Positions 1-8,861 of a DNA stretch of 64,000 nucleotides are shown here, piece after piece. The notes under the pieces were generated by a model. It saw nothing but the letters and a program-made list of their open reading frames with translations, was not told the DNA's origin and ran no database searches. The translations under genes were made by a program, and so were the position numbers. Source of the DNA: Poseidonibacter ostreae (GTDB taxonomy: Bacteria; Campylobacterota; Campylobacteria; Campylobacterales; Arcobacteraceae); the NCBI RefSeq assembly GCF_009208055.1, contig NZ_WFKI01000013.1:3476-67475 (forward strand). Reading direction: 5' to 3'. Within the stretch, counting starts at the first letter, position 1. Each line of letters opens with the position of its first letter.

Positions 1-2
1 CT

Positions 3-344
3 TTTGGAGATGTTGTTTTAAAAAATATTGCTACTTGTTTGAAAAAAGTTTGTAAAAGACCTAATGATTTTGTTTTTAGAATTGGTGGAGAAGAGTTTAT
101 TCTTTTACTTACTAATGAAGACACTAATTGTGCAATCTCTTTAATAAGTATTTTACAAAAAAGTATACGTGATTTAAAAATTCCAAATATTAATAGTGAT
201 ATTTCAGATTATCTATCAATTTCAGGAGGATTAATTTCTTTAATACCCTCTCAAGAAGATAGTATTGATTCTATTCTAAAAATTGCTGATGATAGATTAT
301 ATATTGCAAAACAATCTGGACGGAATAAAATAGTAATAGAATAG
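3..344 (+). CDS. Diguanylate cyclase, GGDEF domain (5'-truncated)
   Basis: The reading frame is open from the window edge, so this is the C-terminal part of a larger gene. The visible residues begin FGDVVLKNIATCLKK, the helix before the GGDEF loop, and then RPND-FVFRI-GGEEF. GGEEF is the active-site signature of enzymes that make cyclic di-GMP from two GTP. RxxD five residues upstream is the canonical allosteric I-site for product inhibition. The ending ADDRLYIAKQSGRNKI is the usual GGDEF C-terminus. Any sensory input domain lies upstream of the window. A TTG at 39 is inside the domain and is not the real start. Confidence 0.93.
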   Translation, partial: FGDVVLKNIATCLKKVCKRPNDFVFRIGGEEFILLLTNEDTNCAISLISILQKSIRDLKIPNINSDISDYLSISGGLISLIPSQEDSIDSILKIADDRLYIAKQSGRNKIVIE

Positions 345-426
345 TAAATTATATTTATAATAATTATTATTTTATCATATTCACTTTATATATTTAAATA
401 CAAAGTTATTTAAAACAAAATTATCA

Positions 427-432
427 TATAAT
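427..432 (+). promoter_or_regulatory. Candidate -10 element for the sensor kinase at 460
   Basis: TATAAT lies 27 bases before the ATG at 460, in a very AT-rich gap. No clear -35 is visible, which is usual for sigma70 promoters of Campylobacterota. The ribosome-binding site is a weak AGGG. Confidence 0.4.
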
Positions 433-459
433 AAATTTATAATTAAAAATAGGGTTTTT

Positions 460-2886
460 ATGAAGTTTAAGTTTATATTTTTCATTATTTTAGTTTTTTT
501 AGATGCTGTAGCATCAAATAAAACTATTATTTCTCAGAGTACACAGGTAAAAGATATACTTATTCCTTTATCTGCTGAAGAAAAAGAGTATCTAGAAGAA
601 AAAAAAGAAATAAAAATGTGCGTTTTGCCAAACTGGTTACCTTTTGAACAAATAGATAAAGATGGTAATCATAAAGGAATTGGTAATGATATTATGAAGT
701 TAATTTCAAAAAAAATCAATACGTCAATTACTCTTATACCCACTAAGGAATGGGCTGAATCTCTTCAGAATATAAAAGATAGAAAATGTGATATTTTACC
801 TGTTGCTATGGATATTCCAAACCGTAGAACAAGTATGAACTTTACTCGGGCATATACTTCTGAGCCTTTTGTAATTGCAACAAAAATAAATCAATTATTT
901 ATAAAAGATAGTCAAAGTATTGGTAATAAAAAAGTTGGTATTGTTAAAAATTATGCAATTATTGATGTTTTAAGAAAACAAAATCCACAAATTCAAATTA
1001 TTTCTGTACAAAATGCTGAAGATGGACTTGAAAAAGTTCAAGAGGGTAAATTATTTGCTTATGTAGATATTATGGCAGCAATTGGATATAACATTCAAAA
1101 ACATGGAATGGTTGATTTAAAAATTGCTGGTAAATTAGATATTGAAGCTAAATTAAGTATTGCTTCTAGAAATGATGAACCTTTATTAAACTCTATAATG
1201 CAAAAATCTTTAGATGAAATTAGTGAAGAACAGTTACGTACGATTGTAAAAAGATGGGTTGAAATAAAAGTTGAAGAAAGAATTGATTATACAGAAATAT
1301 TCTATTTAATAGTGTTTTTTATACTTATTTTACTTTTAGTTCTTTATAAAAATAGATCAATTCATAAAATTAATAAAAAACTAACTTTAGCAAATAAAGA
1401 AGTTTTTGAGCAGCATAAAATGGTTGATAAATATGTCTTAATTTTATCAACAGATTTAAAAGGGACAATTACAGATGCGAATGAAGCTTATTGTAATGCC
1501 TTAGGTTTCAAAAAACAAGACTTAATTGATTCTACTCATAAAATTATGAGGCATCCAAATACTTCAAGCGAATTAATTGAAGATATATGGAATACAATAA
1601 ATTCTGATAAAACTTGGATTGGTAAAATACAAAACTATACAAAAGATAAAAAAAGTAAATATTTTAATGTATATATAGAACCTTTGTATCTTAATAATAA
1701 AAAAATAGGTTATAGGTCTATTTCAGAAGATATTACTGATAAAAATGTATTAGAAGAACTTACACAATATCAAAAAAGTTTACTTTCCTTATTTGATAAA
1801 GGTGGTGCAGTTCTTTTTAAATGGAAGAATGATGATAAAAAAAGTATTGAATATGTATCTGAAAGTATTTATAAATTAACTGGATATAAAAGTGAAGAGT
1901 TTATAAGTGGTGATATAAATTATATTTCTTTAATTAATAAAGAAGATTTAAAAAAGATATCTTTATCTTATATTGATGAAAAAGGAAATACCTCAGATTA
2001 TATTAAAAATGACCCTTATAGAATAGTAACAAAAGATGGTGTTGAAAAATGGGTTTTAGACCATACTGTAAGTTTACCTGATAGTGATGGGGAAATAAAA
2101 CATTTTTTAGCCTATATTACAGATATTACAGAACATATTTTACAACAAAGAATGATTTATCAACAATCACGAACTTCAGCAGTTGGAGAAATGATTGGAA
2201 ATATTGCGCATCAATGGAGACAACCTCTTAGTGTAATATCAACGGTTGCTACTGGATTAAAATTAAATTTGGATCTTGATGATAGTTTAGATAGAAAAAG
2301 TATGTCAACTAGCCTTGAAAAAATAAATAAACATACTCAACATCTATCTACTACAATTGATGATTTTAGAAGTTTTTTTAAAGATAATCTAAATACAGTT
2401 GAAAAAACAAATTTAAAAAATACTATAAAAAGAGTTAGGGAGCTAACTATTGATAGTTTTAATAGTAATTTTATTGAATACACTGAAGATATTGAAGATA
2501 TAGAACACTCTTACAATGAAAATATCTTGATTCAAGCACTTTTAAATCTATTTAATAATTCTAAAGATGCATTATGTGAAAAAAGCTATGATAGATATTT
2601 TAACATTAGTATTAAAAAAGATAAAAAGGTAATTGTTCTTAGAGTTAAAGATAATGGTGGTGGAATAAAAGAAGAGCTTATAGAGAAAATTTTCGAGCCA
2701 TATTTTACCACAAAACATGAATCAGTAGGTACAGGAATTGGTTTATATATGACAAATCAAATTATTACAAAACAAATACATGGAAAAATATCAGTTCATA
2801 ATATAAAATTAAAATATAAAAATAAAAGTTATAATGGTGTAGAATTTATAATTACTATTCCTATTATTGAAGATGATAGTTACTAA
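460..2886 (+). CDS. Sensor histidine kinase with periplasmic SBP_bac_3 domain and two PAS domains
   Basis: This is an 808-residue membrane-bound sensor kinase. The order is a signal-like N-terminus (1-20), a family-3 solute-binding domain (about 45-270: CVLPNWLPFEQ, DILPVAMDIPNRR), a membrane helix (about 280-297), two PAS domains (about 325-435 and 440-560), then a kinase core. The phosphoacceptor is His584 in GNIAHQWRQPLS; the ATPase motifs are NLFNNSKDAL, DNGGGI and GTGIGLYM. The periplasmic domain would bind a small polar ligand such as an amino acid, as in BvgS-type kinases; the ligand cannot be read from the sequence. There is no receiver domain and no response regulator gene nearby, so it is an orphan. 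The next kinase gene starts 10 bases after its stop. Confidence 0.92.
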   Translation: MKFKFIFFIILVFLDAVASNKTIISQSTQVKDILIPLSAEEKEYLEEKKEIKMCVLPNWLPFEQIDKDGNHKGIGNDIMKLISKKINTSITLIPTKEWAESLQNIKDRKCDILPVAMDIPNRRTSMNFTRAYTSEPFVIATKINQLFIKDSQSIGNKKVGIVKNYAIIDVLRKQNPQIQIISVQNAEDGLEKVQEGKLFAYVDIMAAIGYNIQKHGMVDLKIAGKLDIEAKLSIASRNDEPLLNSIMQKSLDEISEEQLRTIVKRWVEIKVEERIDYTEIFYLIVFFILILLLVLYKNRSIHKINKKLTLANKEVFEQHKMVDKYVLILSTDLKGTITDANEAYCNALGFKKQDLIDSTHKIMRHPNTSSELIEDIWNTINSDKTWIGKIQNYTKDKKSKYFNVYIEPLYLNNKKIGYRSISEDITDKNVLEELTQYQKSLLSLFDKGGAVLFKWKNDDKKSIEYVSESIYKLTGYKSEEFISGDINYISLINKEDLKKISLSYIDEKGNTSDYIKNDPYRIVTKDGVEKWVLDHTVSLPDSDGEIKHFLAYITDITEHILQQRMIYQQSRTSAVGEMIGNIAHQWRQPLSVISTVATGLKLNLDLDDSLDRKSMSTSLEKINKHTQHLSTTIDDFRSFFKDNLNTVEKTNLKNTIKRVRELTIDSFNSNFIEYTEDIEDIEHSYNENILIQALLNLFNNSKDALCEKSYDRYFNISIKKDKKVIVLRVKDNGGGIKEELIEKIFEPYFTTKHESVGTGIGLYMTNQIITKQIHGKISVHNIKLKYKNKSYNGVEFIITIPIIEDDSY

Positions 2887-2896
2887 AGGCCTAGGG

Positions 2897-5161
2897 ATGA
2901 AAGAAAGAGAAAAAGAACTACTACTTTTACAATTAATTAGATATGTTCCCTTAGTATTTATTATCTTACTATTCTTATTAGTAATTACATATATCTCAAC
3001 TATTCATTCACAAAATCTTAAAAATGAAAAAGAAAATACAAAAAATGAGTTTATTCAATTAAATAAAACAAATATAAAAACAAGTATTGATAACACAGTA
3101 GTTGAGTTTATAAAATATGAATTAAAAGACTCTCAAGAAAAACTAGAAACAAAACTAAAAAAGCAAGTTAATTCTATTCATAGTATTATGACTTCTTTAT
3201 ACAATGAGTATAAAGAAGAGAAAACAAAAGAAGAAATAATAAAACTAATAAAATTAACTTTAAAAAGTGTTTCTTTAGATGAAGAAAAACGTTATTTCTT
3301 TATTTATGATTTAAATGGTGTGAATATATTTCATCCTACCAAACCACAAAGAGAAGGCACAAATTTTTATGATGCAAAAGATACAAATGGAAGATTAATA
3401 GTTCAAGATTCCATTAATATTGCAAAAAGTAAAAGTAAAGAAGGCTTTCAAACATACTTTTTTCATAAGCCAAATGATGAAAATAAAGAGTATGAAAAAT
3501 TAGGGTTTATAAAGAAGTTTGAACCATATAATTGGTTTATAGGTACAGGTGAATATTTAGATGACTTTCAAAAAAAAGTTAATAAAAAGATATTAGAGCA
3601 TTTAAGTGTAATTAAATATAAATATAATGAATATGTTTTTGTTCTAGATTATAATGGAAACATATTAATCAATAAAAATAAAAAATTTAGCGATATTAAT
3701 ATTTTTAACTCAAATAGAGTTATGGATGCAAAAATTAAATATAAAGACTTTATAAGTTCAAATGAAAAAAGAAAATTTATAGAGTATAAAATGAAAAGCG
3801 ATGATGAAAAAGATTATATAAAAATTTCTTATGTAACAAAGATTGAAGAGTTAAATTGGGTAGTTGGAACTGGTTTTAATTTAGATAATGTTAACTCTTT
3901 AATTAAAGAAAAACAAAAAGTATTAGAAAAAAGCTATAAAGAACATTTAAATATATTTCTTATTGTATCTATTTGTTTAACAATTATTCTTTTAGTTATT
4001 TCATATTATGTTTCTAATTACATAAAAAGTAAATTTACTGGATATCAGGATAATTTAAAACATAAGAATAGAGTACTTTTAAAAGCTCAAGAAATAGCAA
4101 GATTAGGAGAGTGGGAATTAGACATTCAAACTAGAAAAGCATATTGGTCTAATAAAATAGTAGATATTTTTGGTATTAAAAACTGTAAACAAGAGCATGG
4201 ACCTAAATTTTTGAAAACACTTATGTATGATGCTGATTGGTCTTGTTTTGAATCTTCTATTGAAAAATGTATCGAAACAAAAAAAGAGCATCACTGCACA
4301 TATAGAATAAAAAGGCCAATTGATGGAAAAACTATTTGGGTTGAATGTAGAGGAGAAATAATTAATGACAACACTATTTTGGGTACAATTCAAGATATAA
4401 CGGAAGTAAAACAAAAAGAAATAGAAGCTCAAAATAAAGACAAAATTCTTTATCAACAAAGTAAATTAGCAACAATGGGTGAAATGCTTTCAAATATTGC
4501 ACATCAATGGAAACAACCTTTATCTACAATATCAACTGCATCAACAGGCATAAAATTACAAAAAGAGATGAATTCTTTAAGCGATGATCAACTTATATCT
4601 GATGTTGAAACTATAAATAACTCAGCACAATATTTAGCCCAAACGATTGATGACTTTAAGAACTTTTTTAAGCCAAATAAAAATAGAGTAGAAGAGTTTA
4701 ATATCTCTTCTACTATTGAAAAAACATTAAAACTCCTAGATGCAAAATTTAAAGCACAAGAAATTGAGATTATAAAAGATATTGAAGATATAAATATAAG
4801 ATCTTCAGAAAATGAGTTAATCCAAGTATTAATGAATATTCTAAATAATGCAAGAGATGAACTTTTAAAATGTGATTATAGAAAACTTATTTTTATTACT
4901 ATTTATAAAAAAGAGAACTCTTTATTTATAGAAATAAAAGATAATGCAAATGGTGTTCCTTTAGATATGAAAAAGAAAATATTTGATGCATATTTTACAA
5001 CTAAAGATGAATCTAAAGGAACAGGAATAGGTTTATATATGAGTAAAGATATTGTTACAAAACTTTTAGATGGCGATATATTTGTTGAAAATGAAGCTTA
5101 TACTTATGAAGATAATGAATACTATGGTGCAAAGTTTAGTATCAAATTAAATTTTAGCTAA
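2897..5161 (+). CDS. Sensor histidine kinase with tandem Cache-type domains and PAS
   Basis: The protein has 754 residues from ATG 2897. That start is preferred over TTG 2867 and ATG 2873 because AAAGG (2885-2889) sits seven bases before it and it follows the upstream stop codon. A membrane helix (about 15-35) precedes a long extracytoplasmic region with two Cache-like repeats, each ending in the conserved W-x-GTG motif (NWFIGTGEYLDDF and NWVVGTGFNLDNV). A second helix (about 355-375), a PAS domain and a kinase core follow. The phosphoacceptor is His536 in SNIAHQWKQPLS. The G1 box is DNANGV and the G2 box GTGIGLYM, so the kinase looks functional. Its core is closely similar to that of the kinase at 28082. 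It probably forms an operon with the preceding kinase and has no visible cognate regulator. Confidence 0.9.
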   Translation: MKEREKELLLLQLIRYVPLVFIILLFLLVITYISTIHSQNLKNEKENTKNEFIQLNKTNIKTSIDNTVVEFIKYELKDSQEKLETKLKKQVNSIHSIMTSLYNEYKEEKTKEEIIKLIKLTLKSVSLDEEKRYFFIYDLNGVNIFHPTKPQREGTNFYDAKDTNGRLIVQDSINIAKSKSKEGFQTYFFHKPNDENKEYEKLGFIKKFEPYNWFIGTGEYLDDFQKKVNKKILEHLSVIKYKYNEYVFVLDYNGNILINKNKKFSDINIFNSNRVMDAKIKYKDFISSNEKRKFIEYKMKSDDEKDYIKISYVTKIEELNWVVGTGFNLDNVNSLIKEKQKVLEKSYKEHLNIFLIVSICLTIILLVISYYVSNYIKSKFTGYQDNLKHKNRVLLKAQEIARLGEWELDIQTRKAYWSNKIVDIFGIKNCKQEHGPKFLKTLMYDADWSCFESSIEKCIETKKEHHCTYRIKRPIDGKTIWVECRGEIINDNTILGTIQDITEVKQKEIEAQNKDKILYQQSKLATMGEMLSNIAHQWKQPLSTISTASTGIKLQKEMNSLSDDQLISDVETINNSAQYLAQTIDDFKNFFKPNKNRVEEFNISSTIEKTLKLLDAKFKAQEIEIIKDIEDINIRSSENELIQVLMNILNNARDELLKCDYRKLIFITIYKKENSLFIEIKDNANGVPLDMKKKIFDAYFTTKDESKGTGIGLYMSKDIVTKLLDGDIFVENEAYTYEDNEYYGAKFSIKLNFS

Positions 5162-5174
5162 GTTGTAGTTTGTA

Positions 5175-6044
5175 ATGAAAAAAGATACTAAGCATATTCG
5201 TGCTGATATTGTAAATAAATCTCTTAACTATATATATAAGTATATTGATACAAATATCACTTTAGATGAGCTGGCAAAGTTAAATAGCATTAGCAAATAC
5301 CATTTTCTTAGAATATTTAAAGAAGAAGTTGGTGAAAATTTATTTGAAAGAATTACAGCAATTAGATTACAAAAAGCTGCTTCTTTACTTCTTACAAATA
5401 CTTACTCAACAATTAGTGAAATAAGCCAATTATGTGGATACTCCTCTCATACTTCTTTTATAAAAGCTTTTAAAAAACGTTTTATTTATACTCCCTCGCA
5501 ATGGAGAAAAGGTTCTTATAAAAATTTTTCTAAGGAGTCTTTAAATCTAAAAGATGATTTTTATAAAGAGTTTGAAAATATTAAAGTAAGTATAAAAGTA
5601 GTTCCTAAAAAAACTTGTGTTTATATTAGACAAAAAGGATATGGTAAGGCTCAATTATCTCAAATTTGGGAAAGACTATTAGGTTTTGCCTATGAAAATA
5701 ATATACTTAAAAATATCCAAATTGGTATTTATCATGATAATCCCATAATTACAGATAAAAAAGAGTGTAATTACATAGCAGCTATTGAAGTAGAAAAAGA
5801 TTTTATACCAACAAATTCAATTAGTAAATTTGAAGTATTAGAATCTTTATGTGCAGTATTTGAATATAAAGGTGTTTATGGAGATATTGCAAAGCTAATG
5901 ACATATATTTATCACTATTGGATGCCAAAAAGTGGCTATGAAGCAAAAACTTTACCAGCTTTTGCCATATATCATAAAAATCACTATTTAGAAGAGAATG
6001 ATACTTTTAAACTAGAATTTTATGTACCAATTAGAGTTGTTTAA
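5175..6044 (+). CDS. AraC-family regulator with GyrI-like effector domain
   Basis: The protein has 289 residues. The N-terminal third (about 15-112) is an AraC/XylS double helix-turn-helix, with TLDELAKLNSISKYHFLRIF as the first unit and the signature ISEISQLCGYSSHTSFIKAF then TPSQWRK as the second. Residues about 133-289 match the GyrI-like/BacR effector-binding fold (VVPKKTCVYIRQKGYG..., ending FKLEFYVPI). This is the Rob/SoxS-plus-GyrI arrangement, in which the C-terminal domain binds small, often hydrophobic molecules. The gene starts 13 bases after the kinase stop with a poor ribosome-binding site. It converges on the HxlR-type gene with one base between the stop codons. Target genes are unknown. 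Confidence 0.9.
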   Translation: MKKDTKHIRADIVNKSLNYIYKYIDTNITLDELAKLNSISKYHFLRIFKEEVGENLFERITAIRLQKAASLLLTNTYSTISEISQLCGYSSHTSFIKAFKKRFIYTPSQWRKGSYKNFSKESLNLKDDFYKEFENIKVSIKVVPKKTCVYIRQKGYGKAQLSQIWERLLGFAYENNILKNIQIGIYHDNPIITDKKECNYIAAIEVEKDFIPTNSISKFEVLESLCAVFEYKGVYGDIAKLMTYIYHYWMPKSGYEAKTLPAFAIYHKNHYLEENDTFKLEFYVPIRVV

Positions 6045-6045
6045 A

Positions 6046-6438
6046 TTATTTTCTTACTCCAATTTTTTTAGAAATTGTAGCTTCACATGTAACATGATCT
6101 TGACTTATTTCTCCATGCTCTTTTACATAAGAAACTCCCCATTCAAACATATCTTTGAATACATCTCTTAATCTTTCTCCTGCAGGAGTAAGTGAATATA
6201 CTACTTTAGGAGGAACTTGTGCAAAAACTTCTCTATTTATAATATTTTTTTCTTCTAACTCTTTTAGTTTAATAGTTAAAGTTTTTTGAGTTATTTGTGA
6301 AATACTTTTATGTAAATCTTTGAATCTCTTAGGCTCAGCTAAAAGATTCCAGATTATTGATAGTTTCCATTTATCATTGAATATATCAAGTGTTACTGCT
6401 ACAGAACACTCATACTCTTTATCATTTATTATATACAT
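6046..6438 (-). CDS. HxlR-family winged-helix transcriptional regulator
   Basis: This 130-residue protein has the HxlR pattern: an N-terminal cysteine (Cys11 in YECSVAVTLDIFNDKW), then KWKLSIIWNLL, FKDLHKSISQITQKTLTIKL and the wing YSLTPAGERL. In characterised relatives such as YodB and QorR the conserved N-terminal Cys senses electrophiles or oxidants; that role here is inference. It lies downstream of, and on the same strand as, the DsrE-like gene, suggesting joint regulation. TTAC-rich repeats before both genes could be its operators. The ribosome-binding site AAAGGA is good. Confidence 0.92.
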   Translation of the reverse strand: MYIINDKEYECSVAVTLDIFNDKWKLSIIWNLLAEPKRFKDLHKSISQITQKTLTIKLKELEEKNIINREVFAQVPPKVVYSLTPAGERLRDVFKDMFEWGVSYVKEHGEISQDHVTCEATISKKIGVRK

Positions 6439-6522
6439 TTAAAATTCCTTTAGAATATATAGTATAACTAAAAATGGATTAACTTCTGTTACTTACTTAA
6501 ATTACTGCAAGAGAAATATAAG

Positions 6523-7020
6523 TTAAAAAATTGGTACTAATTTATATCCTTGTGTTTGCCAGCCAATCAATGAAATAAAACCATCTGCTACAATACTCAT
6601 TTCTTTTGGAATAGTTTTATTATCAATATTGAAAACTTTTGTAGCAACTGCACATACTTCAAGTTTAACACCTAGTTTGGCTAAGTTTTGAATAGAGTTT
6701 TGAATAGAGTTTAAGTCTTCTTCATTTTCCATCTCAAAAGCTTCATCTTGTTGTATACTTAAATATTTTACTGTTTTTCCAATAAATACTAAAACTAAAT
6801 CTGGATTAACATCTTGTTTTATAAAACCTGCGTGTGTTCCTTCTATAATTTTTAGATAAAAGGCAGTTGTTTTAACATCTGTAAAGTCTATTAAAAATAC
6901 TCCTTTAGCTTCTTTGATACCATTTAGTGCTGCTTTGTCATTTATCTCTTGTGCACTTATGCTAGTGTTAAATAAAACTATTGTAGTTATAAAAAACAAT
7001 ATTTTAGCGATTGATTTCAT
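6523..7020 (-). CDS. Periplasmic DsrE-like protein
   Basis: A 165-residue protein with a clear signal peptide (about 1-23, ending SISAQE). The rest has the alpha/beta layout of DsrE/DsrF-like proteins: alternating strands (FLIDFTDVKT, LVLVFIGKTVKYL), a helical segment, then KLGVKLEVCAVATKVF with one cysteine in the position where family members often carry a sulfur-handling Cys, and a C-terminal GFISLIGWQTQGYKLVPIF. DsrE relatives handle sulfur or persulfide groups; exported versions are poorly characterised. The ribosome-binding site AAAGGA is good. A 12-base tandem repeat (6685-6708) gives a duplicated SIQN in the protein. Confidence 0.8.
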   Translation of the reverse strand: MKSIAKILFFITTIVLFNTSISAQEINDKAALNGIKEAKGVFLIDFTDVKTTAFYLKIIEGTHAGFIKQDVNPDLVLVFIGKTVKYLSIQQDEAFEMENEEDLNSIQNSIQNLAKLGVKLEVCAVATKVFNIDNKTIPKEMSIVADGFISLIGWQTQGYKLVPIF

Positions 7021-7080
7021 TTTTTAGTCCTTTAAATTTTGTTGATTATATAATAAAAAATTATAATATTTACTTTTGTT

Positions 7081-7103
7081 TTACTTATATTATAAAAAAG
7101 TAA
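7081..7103. promoter_or_regulatory. Candidate operator: TTACTT-N11-AAGTAA inverted repeat
   Basis: TTACTT (7081-7086) and AAGTAA (7098-7103) form an inverted repeat in the 150-base gap between the divergent DsrE-like gene and the gene at 7171. TTAC repeats also occur before the HxlR-type gene (about 6489-6506). The HxlR-type protein could bind both, but this is inference. Confidence 0.3.
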
Positions 7104-7139
7104 TATTAGTATAGAATCAAAGTAAAAATAATTTTTTGA

Positions 7140-7145
7140 TATAAT
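7140..7145 (+). promoter_or_regulatory. Candidate -10 element for the gene at 7171
   Basis: TATAAT directly preceded by a T-rich run and TTGA (ATTTTTTGA then TATAAT), a pattern typical of sigma70 promoters in Campylobacterota. The start codon at 7171 follows 25 bases later behind AAGTAAGG. Confidence 0.5.
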
Positions 7146-7170
7146 ATAAAAATTTTAAGTAAGGTATTAT

Positions 7171-7707
7171 ATGAGCGATAGATTACATGAAGTAATTGCC
7201 GAAATTGGTGTATTACATAAAGAGTTAATAGAAAATAAAAAAATAGAAGATGCAAATGAAGTATTTGATTATATTGAAGATTTTGATAGTGATGTTAAAG
7301 AGCATTATTTAAACTTATTATTACAATATTATTTTCAAGAAAATGATTTAAATAACTTAAAAGAGATGCTTTTAGTTGGTGCTAAATTTGATATGAGATT
7401 TTCTGATATAAAAAATGCATTTTTAAATATTAAAACAAGTGGCGAGAATGTTATTGAGTTTATGGAAGAGTCAGTTGTATTTTTAAAAGATACTGAATTA
7501 GAAGATGAATTAAATGAAATGTATTTATATTACACTCAAAATAAGTCATTACAAGTGGATCTAGAAGAGGCTGTAGAGCTTATAAAAAGAAATAGGTATG
7601 TTTGTGCTCATTGTTATAAAATTGATGATAAATGCTACTCAGAACTTTTTTTAAATGAAGATTTATTAGAGAGTTTAAAGCGTGATTTGCCATATTTATT
7701 AGGTTAG
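7171..7707 (+). CDS. Unrecognised acidic helical protein with a C-terminal cysteine cluster
   Basis: I do not recognise this 178-residue protein. It is acidic and predicted mostly helical, with no signal peptide or membrane segment. Near the C-terminus it has CAHCYKIDDKC, three cysteines and a histidine that could bind a metal. It has its own promoter-like sequence and ribosome-binding site, and the next gene starts three bases after its stop, so the pair is probably an operon. Confidence 0.75.
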   Translation: MSDRLHEVIAEIGVLHKELIENKKIEDANEVFDYIEDFDSDVKEHYLNLLLQYYFQENDLNNLKEMLLVGAKFDMRFSDIKNAFLNIKTSGENVIEFMEESVVFLKDTELEDELNEMYLYYTQNKSLQVDLEEAVELIKRNRYVCAHCYKIDDKCYSELFLNEDLLESLKRDLPYLLG

Positions 7708-7710
7708 TAA

Positions 7711-8448
7711 ATGCCTCCTTTTGAGTTAGTTATTCCTGAAAGTTTTTTATTTATACCAGCAAACTTATCTTATATTTCTTTTTGTTTTTTTATTAGTTTT
7801 CTAATTTACAGATTATCTAAAAGTATAATAGTTTTTTTAATTGCACTTCTAGGTTTTTTAAGTCTGATGTATTCTGACTTGATATTTAAGTATGCTATAA
7901 AAAGTTATTATGAAATAATAGTAGCAAATAAAACTATTGTTTCATATCCTATAAAAAATGAAGATGGAAAGATTGATAGCTTATCAACTGTTCGAGTTTA
8001 TAATTTTCCTTTAACAAAATTATCTTTATCAAAAAGTGAGGAAAATGAAATAATAAAACTGCATGAATCTTATATAAGTAAATTTATTGATATTTCAACA
8101 GTAAGATATAGATATAACAAATATTTTTATAATGACAAAAGAATTTTTCTAAATGTATATAAATATGATAATTCTTTTTTGAAAGATTTAAACCAAAAAG
8201 CAAAGTATTCAATTAGAAAAAACAAAAAGAAGAGTTTATATCCTGATTTTTATAGTGAATTTGAATATAAATTTATTGATACTTCGACAAATGATGTTTT
8301 AACAAGAGCTTATTTAGTTAGTTTTCCAATTAGTACAAATAAATTAAGAAATAGATTTTTATATTGGACAAAAGAAAAAGAGTTAGAGTTTAATTTAAGT
8401 AGTATTCAAAACTTTGATACGGTTTATAAAAAACTATTTATTGATTAG
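7711..8448 (+). CDS. Unrecognised protein with N-terminal membrane helices
   Basis: This 245-residue protein has two hydrophobic stretches within the first 70 residues (about 20-35 and 38-58). A basic soluble region rich in Tyr, Lys and Phe follows. I see no known motif. The start ATG follows the upstream stop codon after three bases, so translation is probably coupled. The two genes may act together at the membrane. Confidence 0.7.
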   Translation: MPPFELVIPESFLFIPANLSYISFCFFISFLIYRLSKSIIVFLIALLGFLSLMYSDLIFKYAIKSYYEIIVANKTIVSYPIKNEDGKIDSLSTVRVYNFPLTKLSLSKSEENEIIKLHESYISKFIDISTVRYRYNKYFYNDKRIFLNVYKYDNSFLKDLNQKAKYSIRKNKKKSLYPDFYSEFEYKFIDTSTNDVLTRAYLVSFPISTNKLRNRFLYWTKEKELEFNLSSIQNFDTVYKKLFID

Positions 8449-8467
8449 GCACTTAAGTAGATTTGAT

Positions 8468-8498
8468 AAAATGGGAGTTTAAAAAATACTTCCCATTT
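8468..8498. terminator. Stem-loop between convergent genes
   Basis: AAATGGGAGT (8469-8478) pairs with ACTTCCCATTT (8488-8498) with a single bulged T, enclosing an A-rich loop. It lies between the convergent genes ending at 8448 and 8479 and runs into the 3' end of the latter, so it may terminate in both directions. Confidence 0.55.
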
Positions 8499-8802
8499 CA
8501 TCATTTAAATAAGCATCAATTTTTTTTATAAACTCATCAAAGTTTCTGCTTCCTTGTTTATTAAAAACAACAATTTCTTCACCAAAATCATCTTGAATAA
8601 AGTGCTCTTCTTTTAAAATGTTTTTATATAATTCTTGTAACTCATCATCACTTTCTTGCTTATTAAATAAGAACCAATTAGCAGTATCTTCTTCAATTCT
8701 AACTAAGCCATAAGTTTTTCTCTCATCAATATAGTCTTGTATTGTTCCATTTTCAAATTGCGCACCAACAACTAAATCATTTTCATTTAAAATCATTTCC
8801 AT
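8479..8802 (-). CDS. Unrecognised small acidic protein
   Basis: A 107-residue protein from ATG 8802. An in-frame TTG at 8826 would overlap the probable -10 element (8826-8831), whereas ATG 8802 has AAAAGG seven bases upstream. The sequence (FENGTIQDYIDERKTYGLVRIE, NWFLFNKQESDDELQELYKN) looks like a compact soluble alpha/beta protein. No family is recognised and there is no membrane segment or export signal. It is transcribed alone, divergent from the radical SAM gene. Confidence 0.72.
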   Translation of the reverse strand: MEMILNENDLVVGAQFENGTIQDYIDERKTYGLVRIEEDTANWFLFNKQESDDELQELYKNILKEEHFIQDDFGEEIVVFNKQGSRNFDEFIKKIDAYLNDEMGSIF

Positions 8803-8825
8803 TTTATACCTTTTATTAAAACGCA

Positions 8826-8831
8826 ATTATA
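8826..8831 (-). promoter_or_regulatory. Candidate -10 element for the gene ending at 8479
   Basis: On the minus strand the sequence reads TTTGATTATAAT, a good -10 with an upstream T-rich context. It lies 24 bases before ATG 8802, implying a short leader. Confidence 0.5.
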
Positions 8832-8861
8832 ATCAAAGCTTGGTTATTTCTTGATTAGGTA

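Noticed and set aside
357..370. ATAATAATTATTAT palindrome as a Fur box
   Set aside because: It is pure A/T low complexity and lacks the G and C positions of the consensus; such palindromes are expected by chance here.
2867..2896. TTG/ATG starts upstream of 2897 for the second kinase
   Set aside because: They lie inside the previous gene without a good ribosome-binding site, while ATG 2897 has AAAGG at seven bases.
4118..4459. 113-codon minus-strand reading frame
   Set aside because: It lies wholly inside the Cache kinase gene, with no ribosome-binding site and an antisense-like composition.
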